This document shows, one piece after another, positions 17,601 through 24,734 of a stretch of DNA of 46,345 bases. The DNA is from an archaeon (GTDB taxonomy: Archaea > Nanobdellota > Nanobdellia > Woesearchaeales > GW2011-AR9), in assembly GCA_023259115.1 (NCBI GenBank), contig JAHFQW010000003.1, positions 1 to 46,345 of the forward strand, read 5' to 3'. Each line of letters opens with the position of its first letter. Positions within the stretch are counted from its first letter, which is position 1. Under the pieces are notes generated by a model that did no database searches, was not told where the DNA came from, and saw only the letters and a list, made by a program, of their open reading frames with translations. The position numbers and the translations under genes are program-made.

Positions 17601-18650
17601 GTGGTTGTACAGATTACCGTGCCAAAGAATGAGGAAGGTGGAAAGCATAAGATGGGGTTGGTAAAAGTTACAAGTACAGAAGTTCCTGCGGGAACTACCG
17701 CAAATGTTGATTTAATTACCAAGAGTTATTTGGCAATTGATACGATTAAAGTTGCAGGAAAAGAGAGCGGCAAACTTTCGTTGAAAGAGAGTACGGCATT
17801 TAAAGTGAAAGTGTTGAATAATTTCAATTTAGATGTAAATAGTGTAAGTGTGACAGTAAAAGTGCTTGATGTTGATGGCAATAATATTGAAGAGCAATCA
17901 GATAGTGAAGATATCAATGCAGGAGATAGCCAAGACTTTACAGTTGATGTTGATGTGAGCAAGGAAAAAATTGATCAGGAAGACTATACGGTGGAAATTA
18001 CGGCAGAAGGAACAGGCAAAGATGGTTCAAAGCAGAAAGTGATGGTAAGCCAGAGTGTTTCAGTTGATCTTGATAAACACAAAGTGGCAATCAAAGATGC
18101 TACGTTGACAGAGACACAATTATCTTGTTCAAGAGAGACGACAATGCGGGTGAACTTACAGAACCAAGGTAAAAATAAAGAGAATTCGATTGAGGTTCAT
18201 GTGAAAAATAGCGCATTGAAGTTAGACGCCAAGCAAGAGAAGATAAGTTTGGATAAGTTAACTGGTGATGAGCCGGACTATACGTCGGTTTTGAATATTG
18301 ATGCAAGTGGAGCAAAGCCAGGAAGTTATCCTTTAACGGTGGAAGTGTATCGTGATGGAACGTTAGATGATACAAAAACGATAACATTAACGTTGTCAGA
18401 TTGTGGTGGATTGACGAGCTCTTCTCAGAGCAATGGGCAGTCCACATTTTCAAATAGCGATCAGGCTACCGCGATGTCTGTAGCATTACAACAGCAATTA
18501 CAAGCAAAAGCACAAGAATCACAAACAGTGGTCAAAGGATCGTTCCGTGAGAGCGATTCGTATGTGATGTTACTAGGTGTGCTTGGTGTATTGATGTTTA
18601 TTGCATTGGTGCTGGCGTTAGCGGTACTTGTGATGCGAAAGAAGAAGTAA
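14610..18650 (+). CDS. Large cell-surface protein with Ig/CARDB-like repeats and C-terminal anchor
   Basis: The 1346-residue product begins with a signal peptide (positive start, VGLTIGIVLLLVVSMWSALA, cleavage near AAA-PVV). A cadherin/Ig-like domain (residues 30-115) follows, then many beta-rich modules. At least three of these start with a Cys strand (VTCSKVTTTSVEIVNNG; LACKSDDAIDVTITNIG; LSCSRETTMRVNLQNQG) and end with a second Cys, which suggests disulphide-closed CARDB-like repeats. The C-terminus is a low-complexity Gln/Ser linker, a transmembrane helix (VMLLGVLGVLMFIALVLALAV) and a basic RKKK tail. It is the most prominent candidate S-layer or adhesion protein here. GAGGTA precedes ATG 14610, and the double-hairpin element lies just upstream. 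Confidence 0.88.
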   Translation: MKQKNMKFVGLTIGIVLLLVVSMWSALAAAPVVNAIADQVATVDEQYAIVVTATDADVGDLANLAISEADSDLQFLKVDATNKMKLVGTPVKGGDFVIKVVVTDGKEKSQVSSFKIHVNDVVLGIKNDATFTITIAGKSYTPKDALAVSPGDKVTLAFTYNNNFISQLLGYVQVSATSNLKDDFVAYISKVWAVKPGSYPTSIQFVVPSTIVDDKFTVSVKVGDETATGKKYGDQVDLLFTVTKKIKNAFINSVSVSDDTVTCSKVTTTSVEIVNNGINALGPEVWVLNQPASGIGTDGKPVTSATVKVHFPDDFAGVNPAKIDAGKSVTVKVPVDLSKVSGAQTLYVYIVSPWFVDDNGNFVFADSKQIAVKNVGVCLKTDAVQNALFIAKNAQAETSVDLLAQNADGTYKYIDEDKKIPADYGIVFSIPVNGQTNKALVDCSVKADGHTLSCAKPAANKEGSSDLSIQVDEKTLKSSFTEKATVKVAPILRLSVVDINGKTVEDVLANGLSVNPLSDVVIHYKLSNALDEKLVAGLVYLDDATFKFATQSGFNLKNKEESGMKTFKVSLPASAVEGKYDLTLWSKAVTDFENKAQQDSFAFSINVKQKADLQVLAKAKESTLACKSDDAIDVTITNIGKVEKTGTITIKEASLVLGNAVAFKVAPNGGIVVQSVPITVSTPGKHSYSVSVDYDFDVEKFPGNTVTTSADISKDSCLDVASALPAGNSIVIMESQSQLFSVKVNKVGFENLVTWYVDDVQVANGLTYTFSPGKLGVYKVQAKLNGEQTNLWTVTVSNKPVTQNLKTNMGDNPTKQQLAAMDGLTVETKSGSFGKIEYVQKVDLTNVLDLDKAITIADGLAGVDSANYPGLNKPAKITLYKTFTTPVILKVDEKGQSAVCTTCTILGNTNGQFVFSVDGFSTYKVQEKQAVGIAISTIPAIENVDLGNTTTFSFIVTNTGTVDALNNVVLNLADISKYSPKVIDDVVKTLGPGQSDNVVVQITVPKNEEGGKHKMGLVKVTSTEVPAGTTANVDLITKSYLAIDTIKVAGKESGKLSLKESTAFKVKVLNNFNLDVNSVSVTVKVLDVDGNNIEEQSDSEDINAGDSQDFTVDVDVSKEKIDQEDYTVEITAEGTGKDGSKQKVMVSQSVSVDLDKHKVAIKDATLTETQLSCSRETTMRVNLQNQGKNKENSIEVHVKNSALKLDAKQEKISLDKLTGDEPDYTSVLNIDASGAKPGSYPLTVEVYRDGTLDDTKTITLTLSDCGGLTSSSQSNGQSTFSNSDQATAMSVALQQQLQAKAQESQTVVKGSFRESDSYVMLLGVLGVLMFIALVLALAVLVMRKKK

Positions 18651-18692
18651 TTTTTCTTATTTTATTTTTATTGTTATTTTTCTGTAGGGGGG

Positions 18693-19328
18693 TTATGGTT
18701 TTAATTTTTGTATCATTTCTTCAAATTTATCCATACGTTGCCACATGTTTACCATGCGTTGATTGATGAGTTGGGTGAGATACGAGAATTCTTGGTCGAA
18801 GAGGAGGTGATGATTATCGTAGAGAGGCATTTCAATGAGTTCAGAGGAGCGAATTTCGAGGATGATTTTTTTTGAGATGCTCAACAGAGAGCTTTTTTTG
18901 TAGAGGAGATGGGCCTCGTTGAGGAGATAATTGGCGCTCTTGAGATCTTTGCAGCAGATATGGAGAATGAATGGTTCGAATCTGAGCCAGACAAGATTAG
19001 GGGTGGGTTGGGAGAGGGTGAAGAAAGAGTCATCTATGAGGTCGTGGCTGACTTTGAGCCATTGTGTTTCGTTCTTTTTGCCAGAACCAGTCCAGAGGTA
19101 GACACGACCAGAGCAGGAAGAGGTAGTGTAGTAGTTAGGAAGTTGGTTGATGGCGTTGAGAAGTGGAAGAGCGCGTTGATCGATATCGCCTTTTTTGCTT
19201 TTGTCGAGTTTTGTGAGAAACGTCTTTTTGTTGTTGGGGAAATTGCCCTGATTTTTGGTAGTTAGAGGAGTTAGAGGAATTGGAGGAGAGAAGGGGGTGA
19301 TTTTAAGAGAGTGAGGGGTTTGTGGCAT
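18693..19328 (-). CDS. taw3: tRNA wybutosine-synthesis protein Taw3/TYW3 family
   Basis: TYW3/Taw3 methylates the tricyclic base precursor on tRNA-Phe position 37. The family signature is clear: FLTKLDKSKKGDIDQRALPL, then INQLPNYYTTSSCSGRVYLW, the aromatic and histidine-containing middle (VSHDLIDDSFF, LRFEPFILHICCKDLKSA) and ELIEMPLYD. Length without the N-terminal extension is about 180 residues, normal for the family; the first 30 residues are Pro/Thr-rich and probably disordered. The gene is divergent from trmI with a 52-base gap, so two tRNA-modification genes share a promoter region. Confidence 0.88.
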   Translation of the reverse strand: MPQTPHSLKITPFSPPIPLTPLTTKNQGNFPNNKKTFLTKLDKSKKGDIDQRALPLLNAINQLPNYYTTSSCSGRVYLWTGSGKKNETQWLKVSHDLIDDSFFTLSQPTPNLVWLRFEPFILHICCKDLKSANYLLNEAHLLYKKSSLLSISKKIILEIRSSELIEMPLYDNHHLLFDQEFSYLTQLINQRMVNMWQRMDKFEEMIQKLKP

Positions 19329-19380
19329 GTTGTGATTTATTGAGGGAAGCTTTAAAAATATTCTCTTTCTTTTGTGAAGT

Positions 19381-20115
19381 ATGAGAATGATTCAGAAGAT
19401 ATTGGTGCATTGTAAGTTGGGCAAACGATTCTTTGTGAAAGATGTGGATGATGATTTTCATACGGCGTATGGCACGATTAATAAGACAGATTTGAAGATG
19501 AATACGGGCGTAGTTGAGAGTACGAAGGGAGAGAAATTTTTAGTGTTAGAACCACAGTTTGGTGATATCTTGGCGGAAATACAACGTGGACCGCAGGTGA
19601 TGATTGCCAAAGATATTGGATGGATTTTGGTGAAAACAGGGGTGAATAAGAATTCACGGGTGGTGGATGCGGGCGGTGGATCGGGGATGTTATGTTTCTC
19701 GCTGGCAAATATATGCAGAGAAGTGTTTGTGTATGAGGTGAATAAAGAACATTGGACGATTTTGGAGAAGAATAAGAAGTTGTTAGGGTTAGATAATGTG
19801 ACGTTGAAGCTTGCTAATGTGCATGATGGAATTTCAGAGCGAGAGGTTGATTTAGTGACGTTAGATTTGCCAGAACCGTGGAGATGTATTGGTCATGTTG
19901 CTCAAGCGTTAAAGTTAGGCGGGTTTTTAGTGGTGTATCTTCCGAATATATTGCAGGTGAAAGAGTTTATTGATTCGCTGCGAGGATCGCAGATACGGAT
20001 GCTTGCGATGGTGGAGTTATTGGAGCGGCAGTGGAAAGTGGAGGAGCGAATTATGCGTCCAGAGTTTGAGATGTTAGGGCATACGGGATTTTTGGTGTTG
20101 TGTCGGAGGATGTAG
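19381..20115 (+). CDS. trmI: tRNA (adenine-N1)-methyltransferase TrmI
   Basis: It methylates N1 of adenine at position 57/58 of the tRNA T-loop. The N-terminal small beta domain (residues 1-80) is followed by a Rossmann methyltransferase: SAM motif I RVVDAGGGSGMLCFSLA, acidic motif II VFVYEVNKEH, and the catalytic/base-contact motif LVTLDLPEPWRCIGH. The C-terminal RPEFEMLGHTGFLVLCRR is characteristic of TrmI. Length, 244 aa, fits the family. ATG 19381 lies about 26 bases after GCTTTAAAAATA, so the mRNA is probably leaderless; MIQKILV three codons on is the alternative start. Confidence 0.93.
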   Translation: MRMIQKILVHCKLGKRFFVKDVDDDFHTAYGTINKTDLKMNTGVVESTKGEKFLVLEPQFGDILAEIQRGPQVMIAKDIGWILVKTGVNKNSRVVDAGGGSGMLCFSLANICREVFVYEVNKEHWTILEKNKKLLGLDNVTLKLANVHDGISEREVDLVTLDLPEPWRCIGHVAQALKLGGFLVVYLPNILQVKEFIDSLRGSQIRMLAMVELLERQWKVEERIMRPEFEMLGHTGFLVLCRRM

Positions 20116-20116
20116 A

Positions 20117-20641
20117 TTATTTTAATATTTTCTCTATCTCAAATGTGAATTCTTTAGCGCGTTGTAGGGAGGTTTTAGCTCTGGCGTGAAGTTCAAATTC
20201 TTTTGTTTCATATTGAACTCGGCTTCTTTTTTCTCGTTCCAAATCAAAGTTTTCTAAGAGGGAGTCAGTTTTTATAGCGGCGAGAGCTTGTTGTTGTACT
20301 TCTTCATATTCTTCGAGCAGTGATTTTTTTAATTTGTTTCGAATAAAGACGATTAGAGCATCTGCAGTGACTTTATGAGATATTTTTTCGCCAACTTTAT
20401 AATGATATTTATAGAGAGCGGCATTGGCGATATAATACATAGAATAGTAGGAAGTGACAATAATCCACTAATTAGATTTATTGTTGACAAGTAAAAATTG
20501 GGCAATGTCTAAGCTGTCTTGGGCGTTCTTAAGGAATATAGCGTAAATTTCTGGTTGGAATGATTCTTTTTTGAGAAGGCCGTCGTCTAGATATTTTTGT
20601 ACATTGTGTTCTGCTTCTTTTATACGTTGTTCATCAAGCAT
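20117..20641 (-). pseudogene. HEPN-domain toxin gene with in-frame amber codon
   Basis: The frame from ATG 20641 reads MLDEQRIKEAEHNVQKYLDD to NNKSN, then TAG (20468-20470), and continues in the same frame as WIIVTSYYSMYYIANAALY to the end at 20117. Together these give a 173-residue HEPN-like helical protein: first helix FLKNAQDSLDIAQFLL, second helix around SYYSMYYIANAALY, then GEKISHKVTADALIVF. The amber falls between the first two core helices. Its ATG overlaps the end of the MNT gene by eight bases, the standard layout of MNT-HEPN modules. The gene is therefore either inactivated, mis-sequenced by one base, or read through. A protein starting at Met 20440 alone would lack the first helix. 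Confidence 0.7.
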
Positions 20642-21200
20642 GGTTAATCAACCGATAATAATCTTCTATACCAAATAAAATAATATTCTTTTTAATTGCT
20701 TCGCTGACAACACTAAATTCTTTTGATTTAAGCATTGTTGTAAAATTGTTATAGGTTATGGAGGTGAGGTGAATATTGAGTGGGAGAAGGTTTAGTTTTG
20801 ATTCTATTTCTTGAGGGGAGTTGGTAATAAGAAGAAGATCAATATCAGAGTGGGAGGTTTGTGTCTTTTTGGCATATGAACCAAAGAGAAGAAGGATGAA
20901 TTGTGAGGGGGTATTTGATAATCTATCGTGTATCACTTTAAAATTTTTGTTTTTGAAGAGGTCTTCTCTTCTACTATATTCTATGGTATACACAGAACTA
21001 TTAAAATGTAGATTGAACTGACAGAGAGAAGTATTTCCATATTTTATAATGTCAATTATTTTTTCTTGATGGAGTTTCTGGAGTGCTTGATATGCCGATT
21101 TGTAATTTATTTTTCTGATTTTTGCGATTTTTCGAATGCTGGGGCGTTGTTCTTGATGTTCGATGAGCAGTTTTAAGATATTATTTTTTTCATTAGCCAT
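20634..21200 (-). CDS. HTH-fused MNT nucleotidyltransferase, antitoxin-like
   Basis: Residues 1-65 form a winged helix-turn-helix (SIRKIAKIRKINYKSAYQAL, HQEKIIDIIKYGNTSL). Residues 95-180 form a minimal nucleotidyltransferase with the intact motif LLFGSYAKKTQTSHSDIDLL (GS-x10-D-x-D). Such proteins pair with HEPN partners; known MNT antitoxins silence the toxin by adding AMP to it. The HTH suggests it also represses its own promoter, which carries four AACCATA half sites. The HEPN partner follows with an eight-base overlap but has an amber codon. ATG 21200 is a good start, 10 bases from the predicted transcription start. Confidence 0.85.
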   Translation of the reverse strand: MANEKNNILKLLIEHQEQRPSIRKIAKIRKINYKSAYQALQKLHQEKIIDIIKYGNTSLCQFNLHFNSSVYTIEYSRREDLFKNKNFKVIHDRLSNTPSQFILLLFGSYAKKTQTSHSDIDLLLITNSPQEIESKLNLLPLNIHLTSITYNNFTTMLKSKEFSVVSEAIKKNIILFGIEDYYRLINHA

Positions 21201-21204
21201 TTTT

Positions 21205-21250
21205 AACCATAGTATTATGGTTTTTAACCATATATTTAAATGTTATGGTT
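21205..21250. promoter_or_regulatory. Paired AACCATA palindromes around the MNT promoter
   Basis: AACCATA at 21205-21211 pairs with TATGGTT at 21216-21222, and AACCATA at 21226-21232 pairs with TATGGTT at 21244-21250. The second pair encloses the minus-strand TATA box (near 21231-21242). Repressor binding here would block transcription of the module. The likely binder is the HTH-MNT protein itself. Confidence 0.55.
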
Positions 21251-21315
21251 CAATTTATTCACTAAGGAGATATTGCAAGCAAAAGCTTTTTCAATGAGTG
21301 ATAATTTTTTATTTT

Positions 21316-21738
21316 ATGATTCAATTGAAAAAATTAAATAATGATGCGGTATTGCCCTGCTATGCGCATCTTTCTGATGCGGGAATGGATTTTTTTGCTT
21401 GTGAGAGTGTGGTGATTAAATCGGGTGAGCGAGGAGTGATAGCAACAGGGATAGCAATGGCAATTCCTGCAGGGTATGTGGGTTTAATTTGGGACAAGTC
21501 AGGAATGGCAGCGAAGCATGGGCTTAAAACGATGGCCGGAGTGATTGATTCGGGCTATCGTGGAGAGGTTAAGATTGTGGTGCATAATTTGTCAGCTATT
21601 GATTACCAAGTGAACGCAGGGGAGAAGGTTGCGCAGATGTTGATTCAGCCAGTGGTACAGCTGCCTCTTTTAGAAGTGGAGGAGTTGGATTCGACTTCTC
21701 GGGGAGTTGGGGGGTTTGGGAGTACGGGGATGAAGTAG
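21316..21738 (+). CDS. dut: dUTP diphosphatase (trimeric dUTPase)
   Basis: It hydrolyses dUTP to dUMP and pyrophosphate, keeping uracil out of DNA. All five dUTPase motifs are present: SDAGMDFFA (I), DKSGMAAKHGL (II), GVIDSGYRGEVKIV (III), GEKVAQMLIQPV (IV) and SRGVGGFGSTG (V). The 140-residue length is that of the homotrimeric enzyme. The start at ATG 21316 (MIQLKKL) is preferred over 21298, whose extra residues precede the fold. It is divergent from the MNT module. Confidence 0.95.
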   Translation: MIQLKKLNNDAVLPCYAHLSDAGMDFFACESVVIKSGERGVIATGIAMAIPAGYVGLIWDKSGMAAKHGLKTMAGVIDSGYRGEVKIVVHNLSAIDYQVNAGEKVAQMLIQPVVQLPLLEVEELDSTSRGVGGFGSTGMK

Positions 21739-21751
21739 GGTTATTTTGAAC

Positions 21752-22231
21752 TTAGCTTAATTTCAACTTTTTCTTGATACGTTTGACATCATTATGTACG
21801 TTGAGAAGTATTTTATGGGATTGCTGATCGATTTGCAGGTCACGCAAGTCTTTTTCTAAGTCTAATTCGGAGCGGGCTTGTTCTCGTTTGGCGGAACGAT
21901 TCTGGGCCATTAGGATAACGGGAGCTTGAAATGCCGCGAGGGTTGAGAGGAAGAGGTTTAAGAGTATGAAAGGATAAGGGTCGAAGGGGTGGGTGGTTAA
22001 GAGAAAGGTGTTGGTTATTATCCAAGAGAGGAGGATGATTATGAATAAAGTGATAAATGTCCAGCTACCACCAATTTGCGCGATGGAATCGGAGAGGCGA
22101 TCGAGGAAACGAAGATCTTTTTTATAGAATTGGTCGATTTGGTTGAGACTTTGTTCTACTTTACGGATTTCTTGCTCAAAGATGTCCATGATGTCAAAGT
22201 CATCAATCTGTTTTATTTTTTTCTTTTTCAT
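21752..22231 (-). CDS. DUF1003 membrane protein
   Basis: This 159-residue protein matches the DUF1003 family: a soluble start, then LDRLSDSIAQIGGSWTFITL leading into the first membrane span (FIIILLSWIITNTFLL), the signature HPFDPYPFILLNLFLSTLAA in the second span, and VILMAQNRSAKREQARSELD followed by a charged helical tail to the C-terminus. The function of the family is not established. It ends just after dut in convergent orientation and follows deoA-type AMP phosphorylase by 37 bases, so it is not obviously part of an operon with dut. Confidence 0.85.
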   Translation of the reverse strand: MKKKKIKQIDDFDIMDIFEQEIRKVEQSLNQIDQFYKKDLRFLDRLSDSIAQIGGSWTFITLFIIILLSWIITNTFLLTTHPFDPYPFILLNLFLSTLAAFQAPVILMAQNRSAKREQARSELDLEKDLRDLQIDQQSHKILLNVHNDVKRIKKKLKLS

Positions 22232-22267
22232 GGGGTTATTGCAGGGGGATAGTTGAGTTATTTATCT

Positions 22268-23740
22268 TTAATGTAGTTGATAGCCGCTCTCTTTTTTGGC
22301 GATGTCAAGCGCAAGATTTAATTTGAATTGACTTTGCGCGTAGATAGTGTAGAGGATGTCATTTTTTTGTACGAAGTCATGAACTTTATGGTTGATGAAT
22401 AAACCTGCACCTTTGTCATCGGGAGCACCGGCGATACGGGCGATTTTAGAAATAATTTCATTGTCAATGGATTTAATGCGACCGACTTTTGAAGCACGAA
22501 GGGCGTAGCGGAATTCACCGAGTTTTGGCTTTTTTTGTTTGCCTTGGGCGGCAATGATTTGATTCATTTTTTTGAGGGCTTTACCACTGGCAAGAATTTC
22601 TTTGGCTATCTTTTCGCCGTCTTTATATTTTCCGGTCATTTCTAGCAGAATTCCCGCCATGTGAAGGGCTTTCTTTTTTAAGTCAGCAGGAGCATGTGGA
22701 TCATTTCGGAGAACGGCCATGACATCTTGAGCTTCTAAAAGCGGACCAACGCCGTCGCCAATGGGTTGTGAGCCGTCGGTTATGACTACTTTGACAAACA
22801 TGCCTAATTTTTTTCCAATGAGTTCGAACATTTGTTTGAGATGTTTTGCTTTTTTCCATGTGTTGGCTTTAGTGGATTTACCCATAGGGATATCGATGAG
22901 AACGTGCGTGGCGCCAACAGAATATTTTTTGGCCATGACAGAGGCGAGGAGCTGGCCTTCGGCGTCAATGGAGAGAGGGTGTTCGACTTGGATGATTTTG
23001 TCGTCAGCGGGAGCGAGGTTCATGGAACCGCCATGGACGATACATGTACCAATGTTGTGAATGATTTGTTTGATACGGGATTCGGGAAGTTCGACTTTGG
23101 CGAGGCATTCCATGGTATCTGCAGTACCTGCGGGGGATGTGATAGCGCGAGAACTGGTTTTGGGAATGGTAAAACCAGCTGCGGCAACGATGGGGATGAC
23201 AATCATGGTTGTGCGATTGCCAGGAATGCCACCAATACAATGTTTATCGAGAACCATCCCTTTGAGTTTGAGTTTTTCACCGGTTGCGACCATGGCGCGG
23301 GTCATATCAATGATTTCATCAGAGTTTAGGCCTTGAGTGAAACAGGCGGTGACAAAATAGGTTTTTTCTACATCGGTGAGACGGTCATGGCTGATGTCAT
23401 CCATGATATGATACATTTCTTCGTAACTGAGACGTTTGCCGAAGAGTTTCTCACGGATGTGATTGACAGATTCGGGTTTGGAGGCGTATTCTATTTCGAT
23501 AGAGTTTGGAGGTTTGATGTGAAGTTGAGTGAGTACTTCTTCAAATAAGCCTATCTGGCCAGATGGAACGGCTTTTTTTGTCTGCGAGATATCTAAGATG
23601 CAGGTCGCATCGAATCTACCATGTTTGACGAGAACGCGATCGCCGGAATGTAGGTCTAGCTTTTTGGCATCAAGTTTATTGAGAATGACAATGAAAATGC
23701 CACCGGTGGCGATATCCATGTCTTTGACTTTGAAACGCAT
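22268..23740 (-). CDS. deoA: AMP phosphorylase (archaeal thymidine-phosphorylase family)
   Basis: Archaeal members of this family convert AMP and phosphate to adenine and ribose-1,5-bisphosphate, the first step of the AMP-to-RuBisCO route. The 490-residue length and the N-terminal double-psi-like domain (MRFKVKDMDIATGG, LDLHSGDRVLVKH) are typical of the archaeal subgroup. Family signatures include LKGMVLDKHCIGGIPGNRTT, then IPKTSSRAITSPAGTADTME and VHGGSMNLAPADDKIIQVEHP. Bacterial thymidine phosphorylases lack the N-terminal domain. No ribose-1,5-bisphosphate isomerase or RuBisCO is in the window. ATG 23740 lies a few bases after a purine-rich AAAAAGAGG. Confidence 0.92.
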   Translation of the reverse strand: MRFKVKDMDIATGGIFIVILNKLDAKKLDLHSGDRVLVKHGRFDATCILDISQTKKAVPSGQIGLFEEVLTQLHIKPPNSIEIEYASKPESVNHIREKLFGKRLSYEEMYHIMDDISHDRLTDVEKTYFVTACFTQGLNSDEIIDMTRAMVATGEKLKLKGMVLDKHCIGGIPGNRTTMIVIPIVAAAGFTIPKTSSRAITSPAGTADTMECLAKVELPESRIKQIIHNIGTCIVHGGSMNLAPADDKIIQVEHPLSIDAEGQLLASVMAKKYSVGATHVLIDIPMGKSTKANTWKKAKHLKQMFELIGKKLGMFVKVVITDGSQPIGDGVGPLLEAQDVMAVLRNDPHAPADLKKKALHMAGILLEMTGKYKDGEKIAKEILASGKALKKMNQIIAAQGKQKKPKLGEFRYALRASKVGRIKSIDNEIISKIARIAGAPDDKGAGLFINHKVHDFVQKNDILYTIYAQSQFKLNLALDIAKKESGYQLH

Positions 23741-23850
23741 CGTGTTAACCTCTTTTTAGGACAAGGAGAGTTTGTGAGTTTTTATAGTTATGGGTTGTAT
23801 TAGGAGAGATTTCCCAGAGGGATTTTGAGTGATACTTTTATGACTTCCAG

Positions 23851-24606
23851 TTAGAGGAATTTTGAAATTTCCCACATGGCGGCAAAAGATGCGCGAAAAG
23901 ATCTAGCTATCTCTTCATTTTTAATCACAATGGAGATTATAGATTGGTCTTTTCCAATGTGTATTCCTACAGTATTATTATAAATGGTAAATAGAGCGGG
24001 AGTATGCCAATTAAGAGGTAAGACTTTTATTTTGTGCCAGGGAGTTTTACGCTCCTGGGCTTTGTGTATTCCTTGCCTATCAAAAATGGATCTTGCTTTA
24101 AATCGTTTAGTTTGCTGGGCTATGTAAATTTTTCGGGCGTAATGGCGCATAGATTCAGTTGTGTGACTAATTCCCATGGCTTCGTAGGTATCATTAGAAT
24201 TGAGCTCGTTGATTGTTTTGTCGATCATTGTTTTAAATCCATCATATCCCTGATAGATCATGATATTAAAGTCTTGTTTTGGGTGTAATTGTGAGAGTTT
24301 GGGTAAGATGGTTTGAAGTGCTGTTTGCTGCTGGTGAATTTTTTTTTCTTTGGTTTTGATGATGTTGAATAGAGAATTTGGAGGAAGAGGTTGATAGAAG
24401 AGGAGGCCATTTTTTTCTATTTTACTGACTACTTGTTTTGCGATGAGGCGTTCGAGGATATCATAGACTTTGGAGCGTGAGATGCCTGAGGATTTGATTA
24501 ATGGGCCTACTTTGGTTTCGCCAATGTGGAGTAATGCGATGTAGATTTTTGATTCGCCATCGGTAAATCCTAGGTCAGCTAAGATAGTTTGAAGCTCATT
24601 TGTCAT
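23851..24606 (-). CDS. TrmB-family transcriptional regulator (paralogue 2)
   Basis: The winged HTH (TILADLGFTDGESKIYIALL, then SGISRSKVYDILERLIAKQV) is followed by a coiled coil (IKTKEKKIHQQQTALQTILP) and a phospholipase-D-like effector domain (IMIYQGYDGFKTMIDKTINE; FTIYNNTVGIHIGKDQSIIS). It shares this layout with paralogues at 3717 and 32744 and is most similar to the latter in its recognition helix (SRSKVYDILERL versus TRSKIYDILERL). ATG 24606 lies close to the predicted transcription start (TATA ATATTTAAATAAT at 24632-24645). A CCCCT-tct-AGGGG palindrome lies between TATA and ATG. Target unknown. Confidence 0.87.
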   Translation of the reverse strand: MTNELQTILADLGFTDGESKIYIALLHIGETKVGPLIKSSGISRSKVYDILERLIAKQVVSKIEKNGLLFYQPLPPNSLFNIIKTKEKKIHQQQTALQTILPKLSQLHPKQDFNIMIYQGYDGFKTMIDKTINELNSNDTYEAMGISHTTESMRHYARKIYIAQQTKRFKARSIFDRQGIHKAQERKTPWHKIKVLPLNWHTPALFTIYNNTVGIHIGKDQSIISIVIKNEEIARSFRASFAAMWEISKFL

Positions 24607-24613
24607 TTTGTAA

Positions 24614-24626
24614 CCCCTTCTAGGGG
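24614..24626. promoter_or_regulatory. CCCCT-tct-AGGGG palindrome at TrmB paralogue 2 promoter
   Basis: A perfect 5-bp inverted repeat lies between the TATA box and the start codon of the minus-strand TrmB-type gene. A similar CCCT-cttt-AGGG lies at the promoter of paralogue 3. It is a likely operator. Confidence 0.5.
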
Positions 24627-24734
24627 AACTATTATTTAAATATGGTTGTTAATTAGTTGTTATTTGTTAGGGGTTAAATTTTAGATTTAGAGAATACGCA
24701 ATTATGACTGCACACAGTTAAGGAGAGAATGAAT

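Noticed and set aside
22832-23329. Long plus-strand ORF opposite AMP phosphorylase
   Set aside because: The minus-strand gene has clear family motifs throughout; the opposite frame is a shadow, rich in residues expected from antisense codons.
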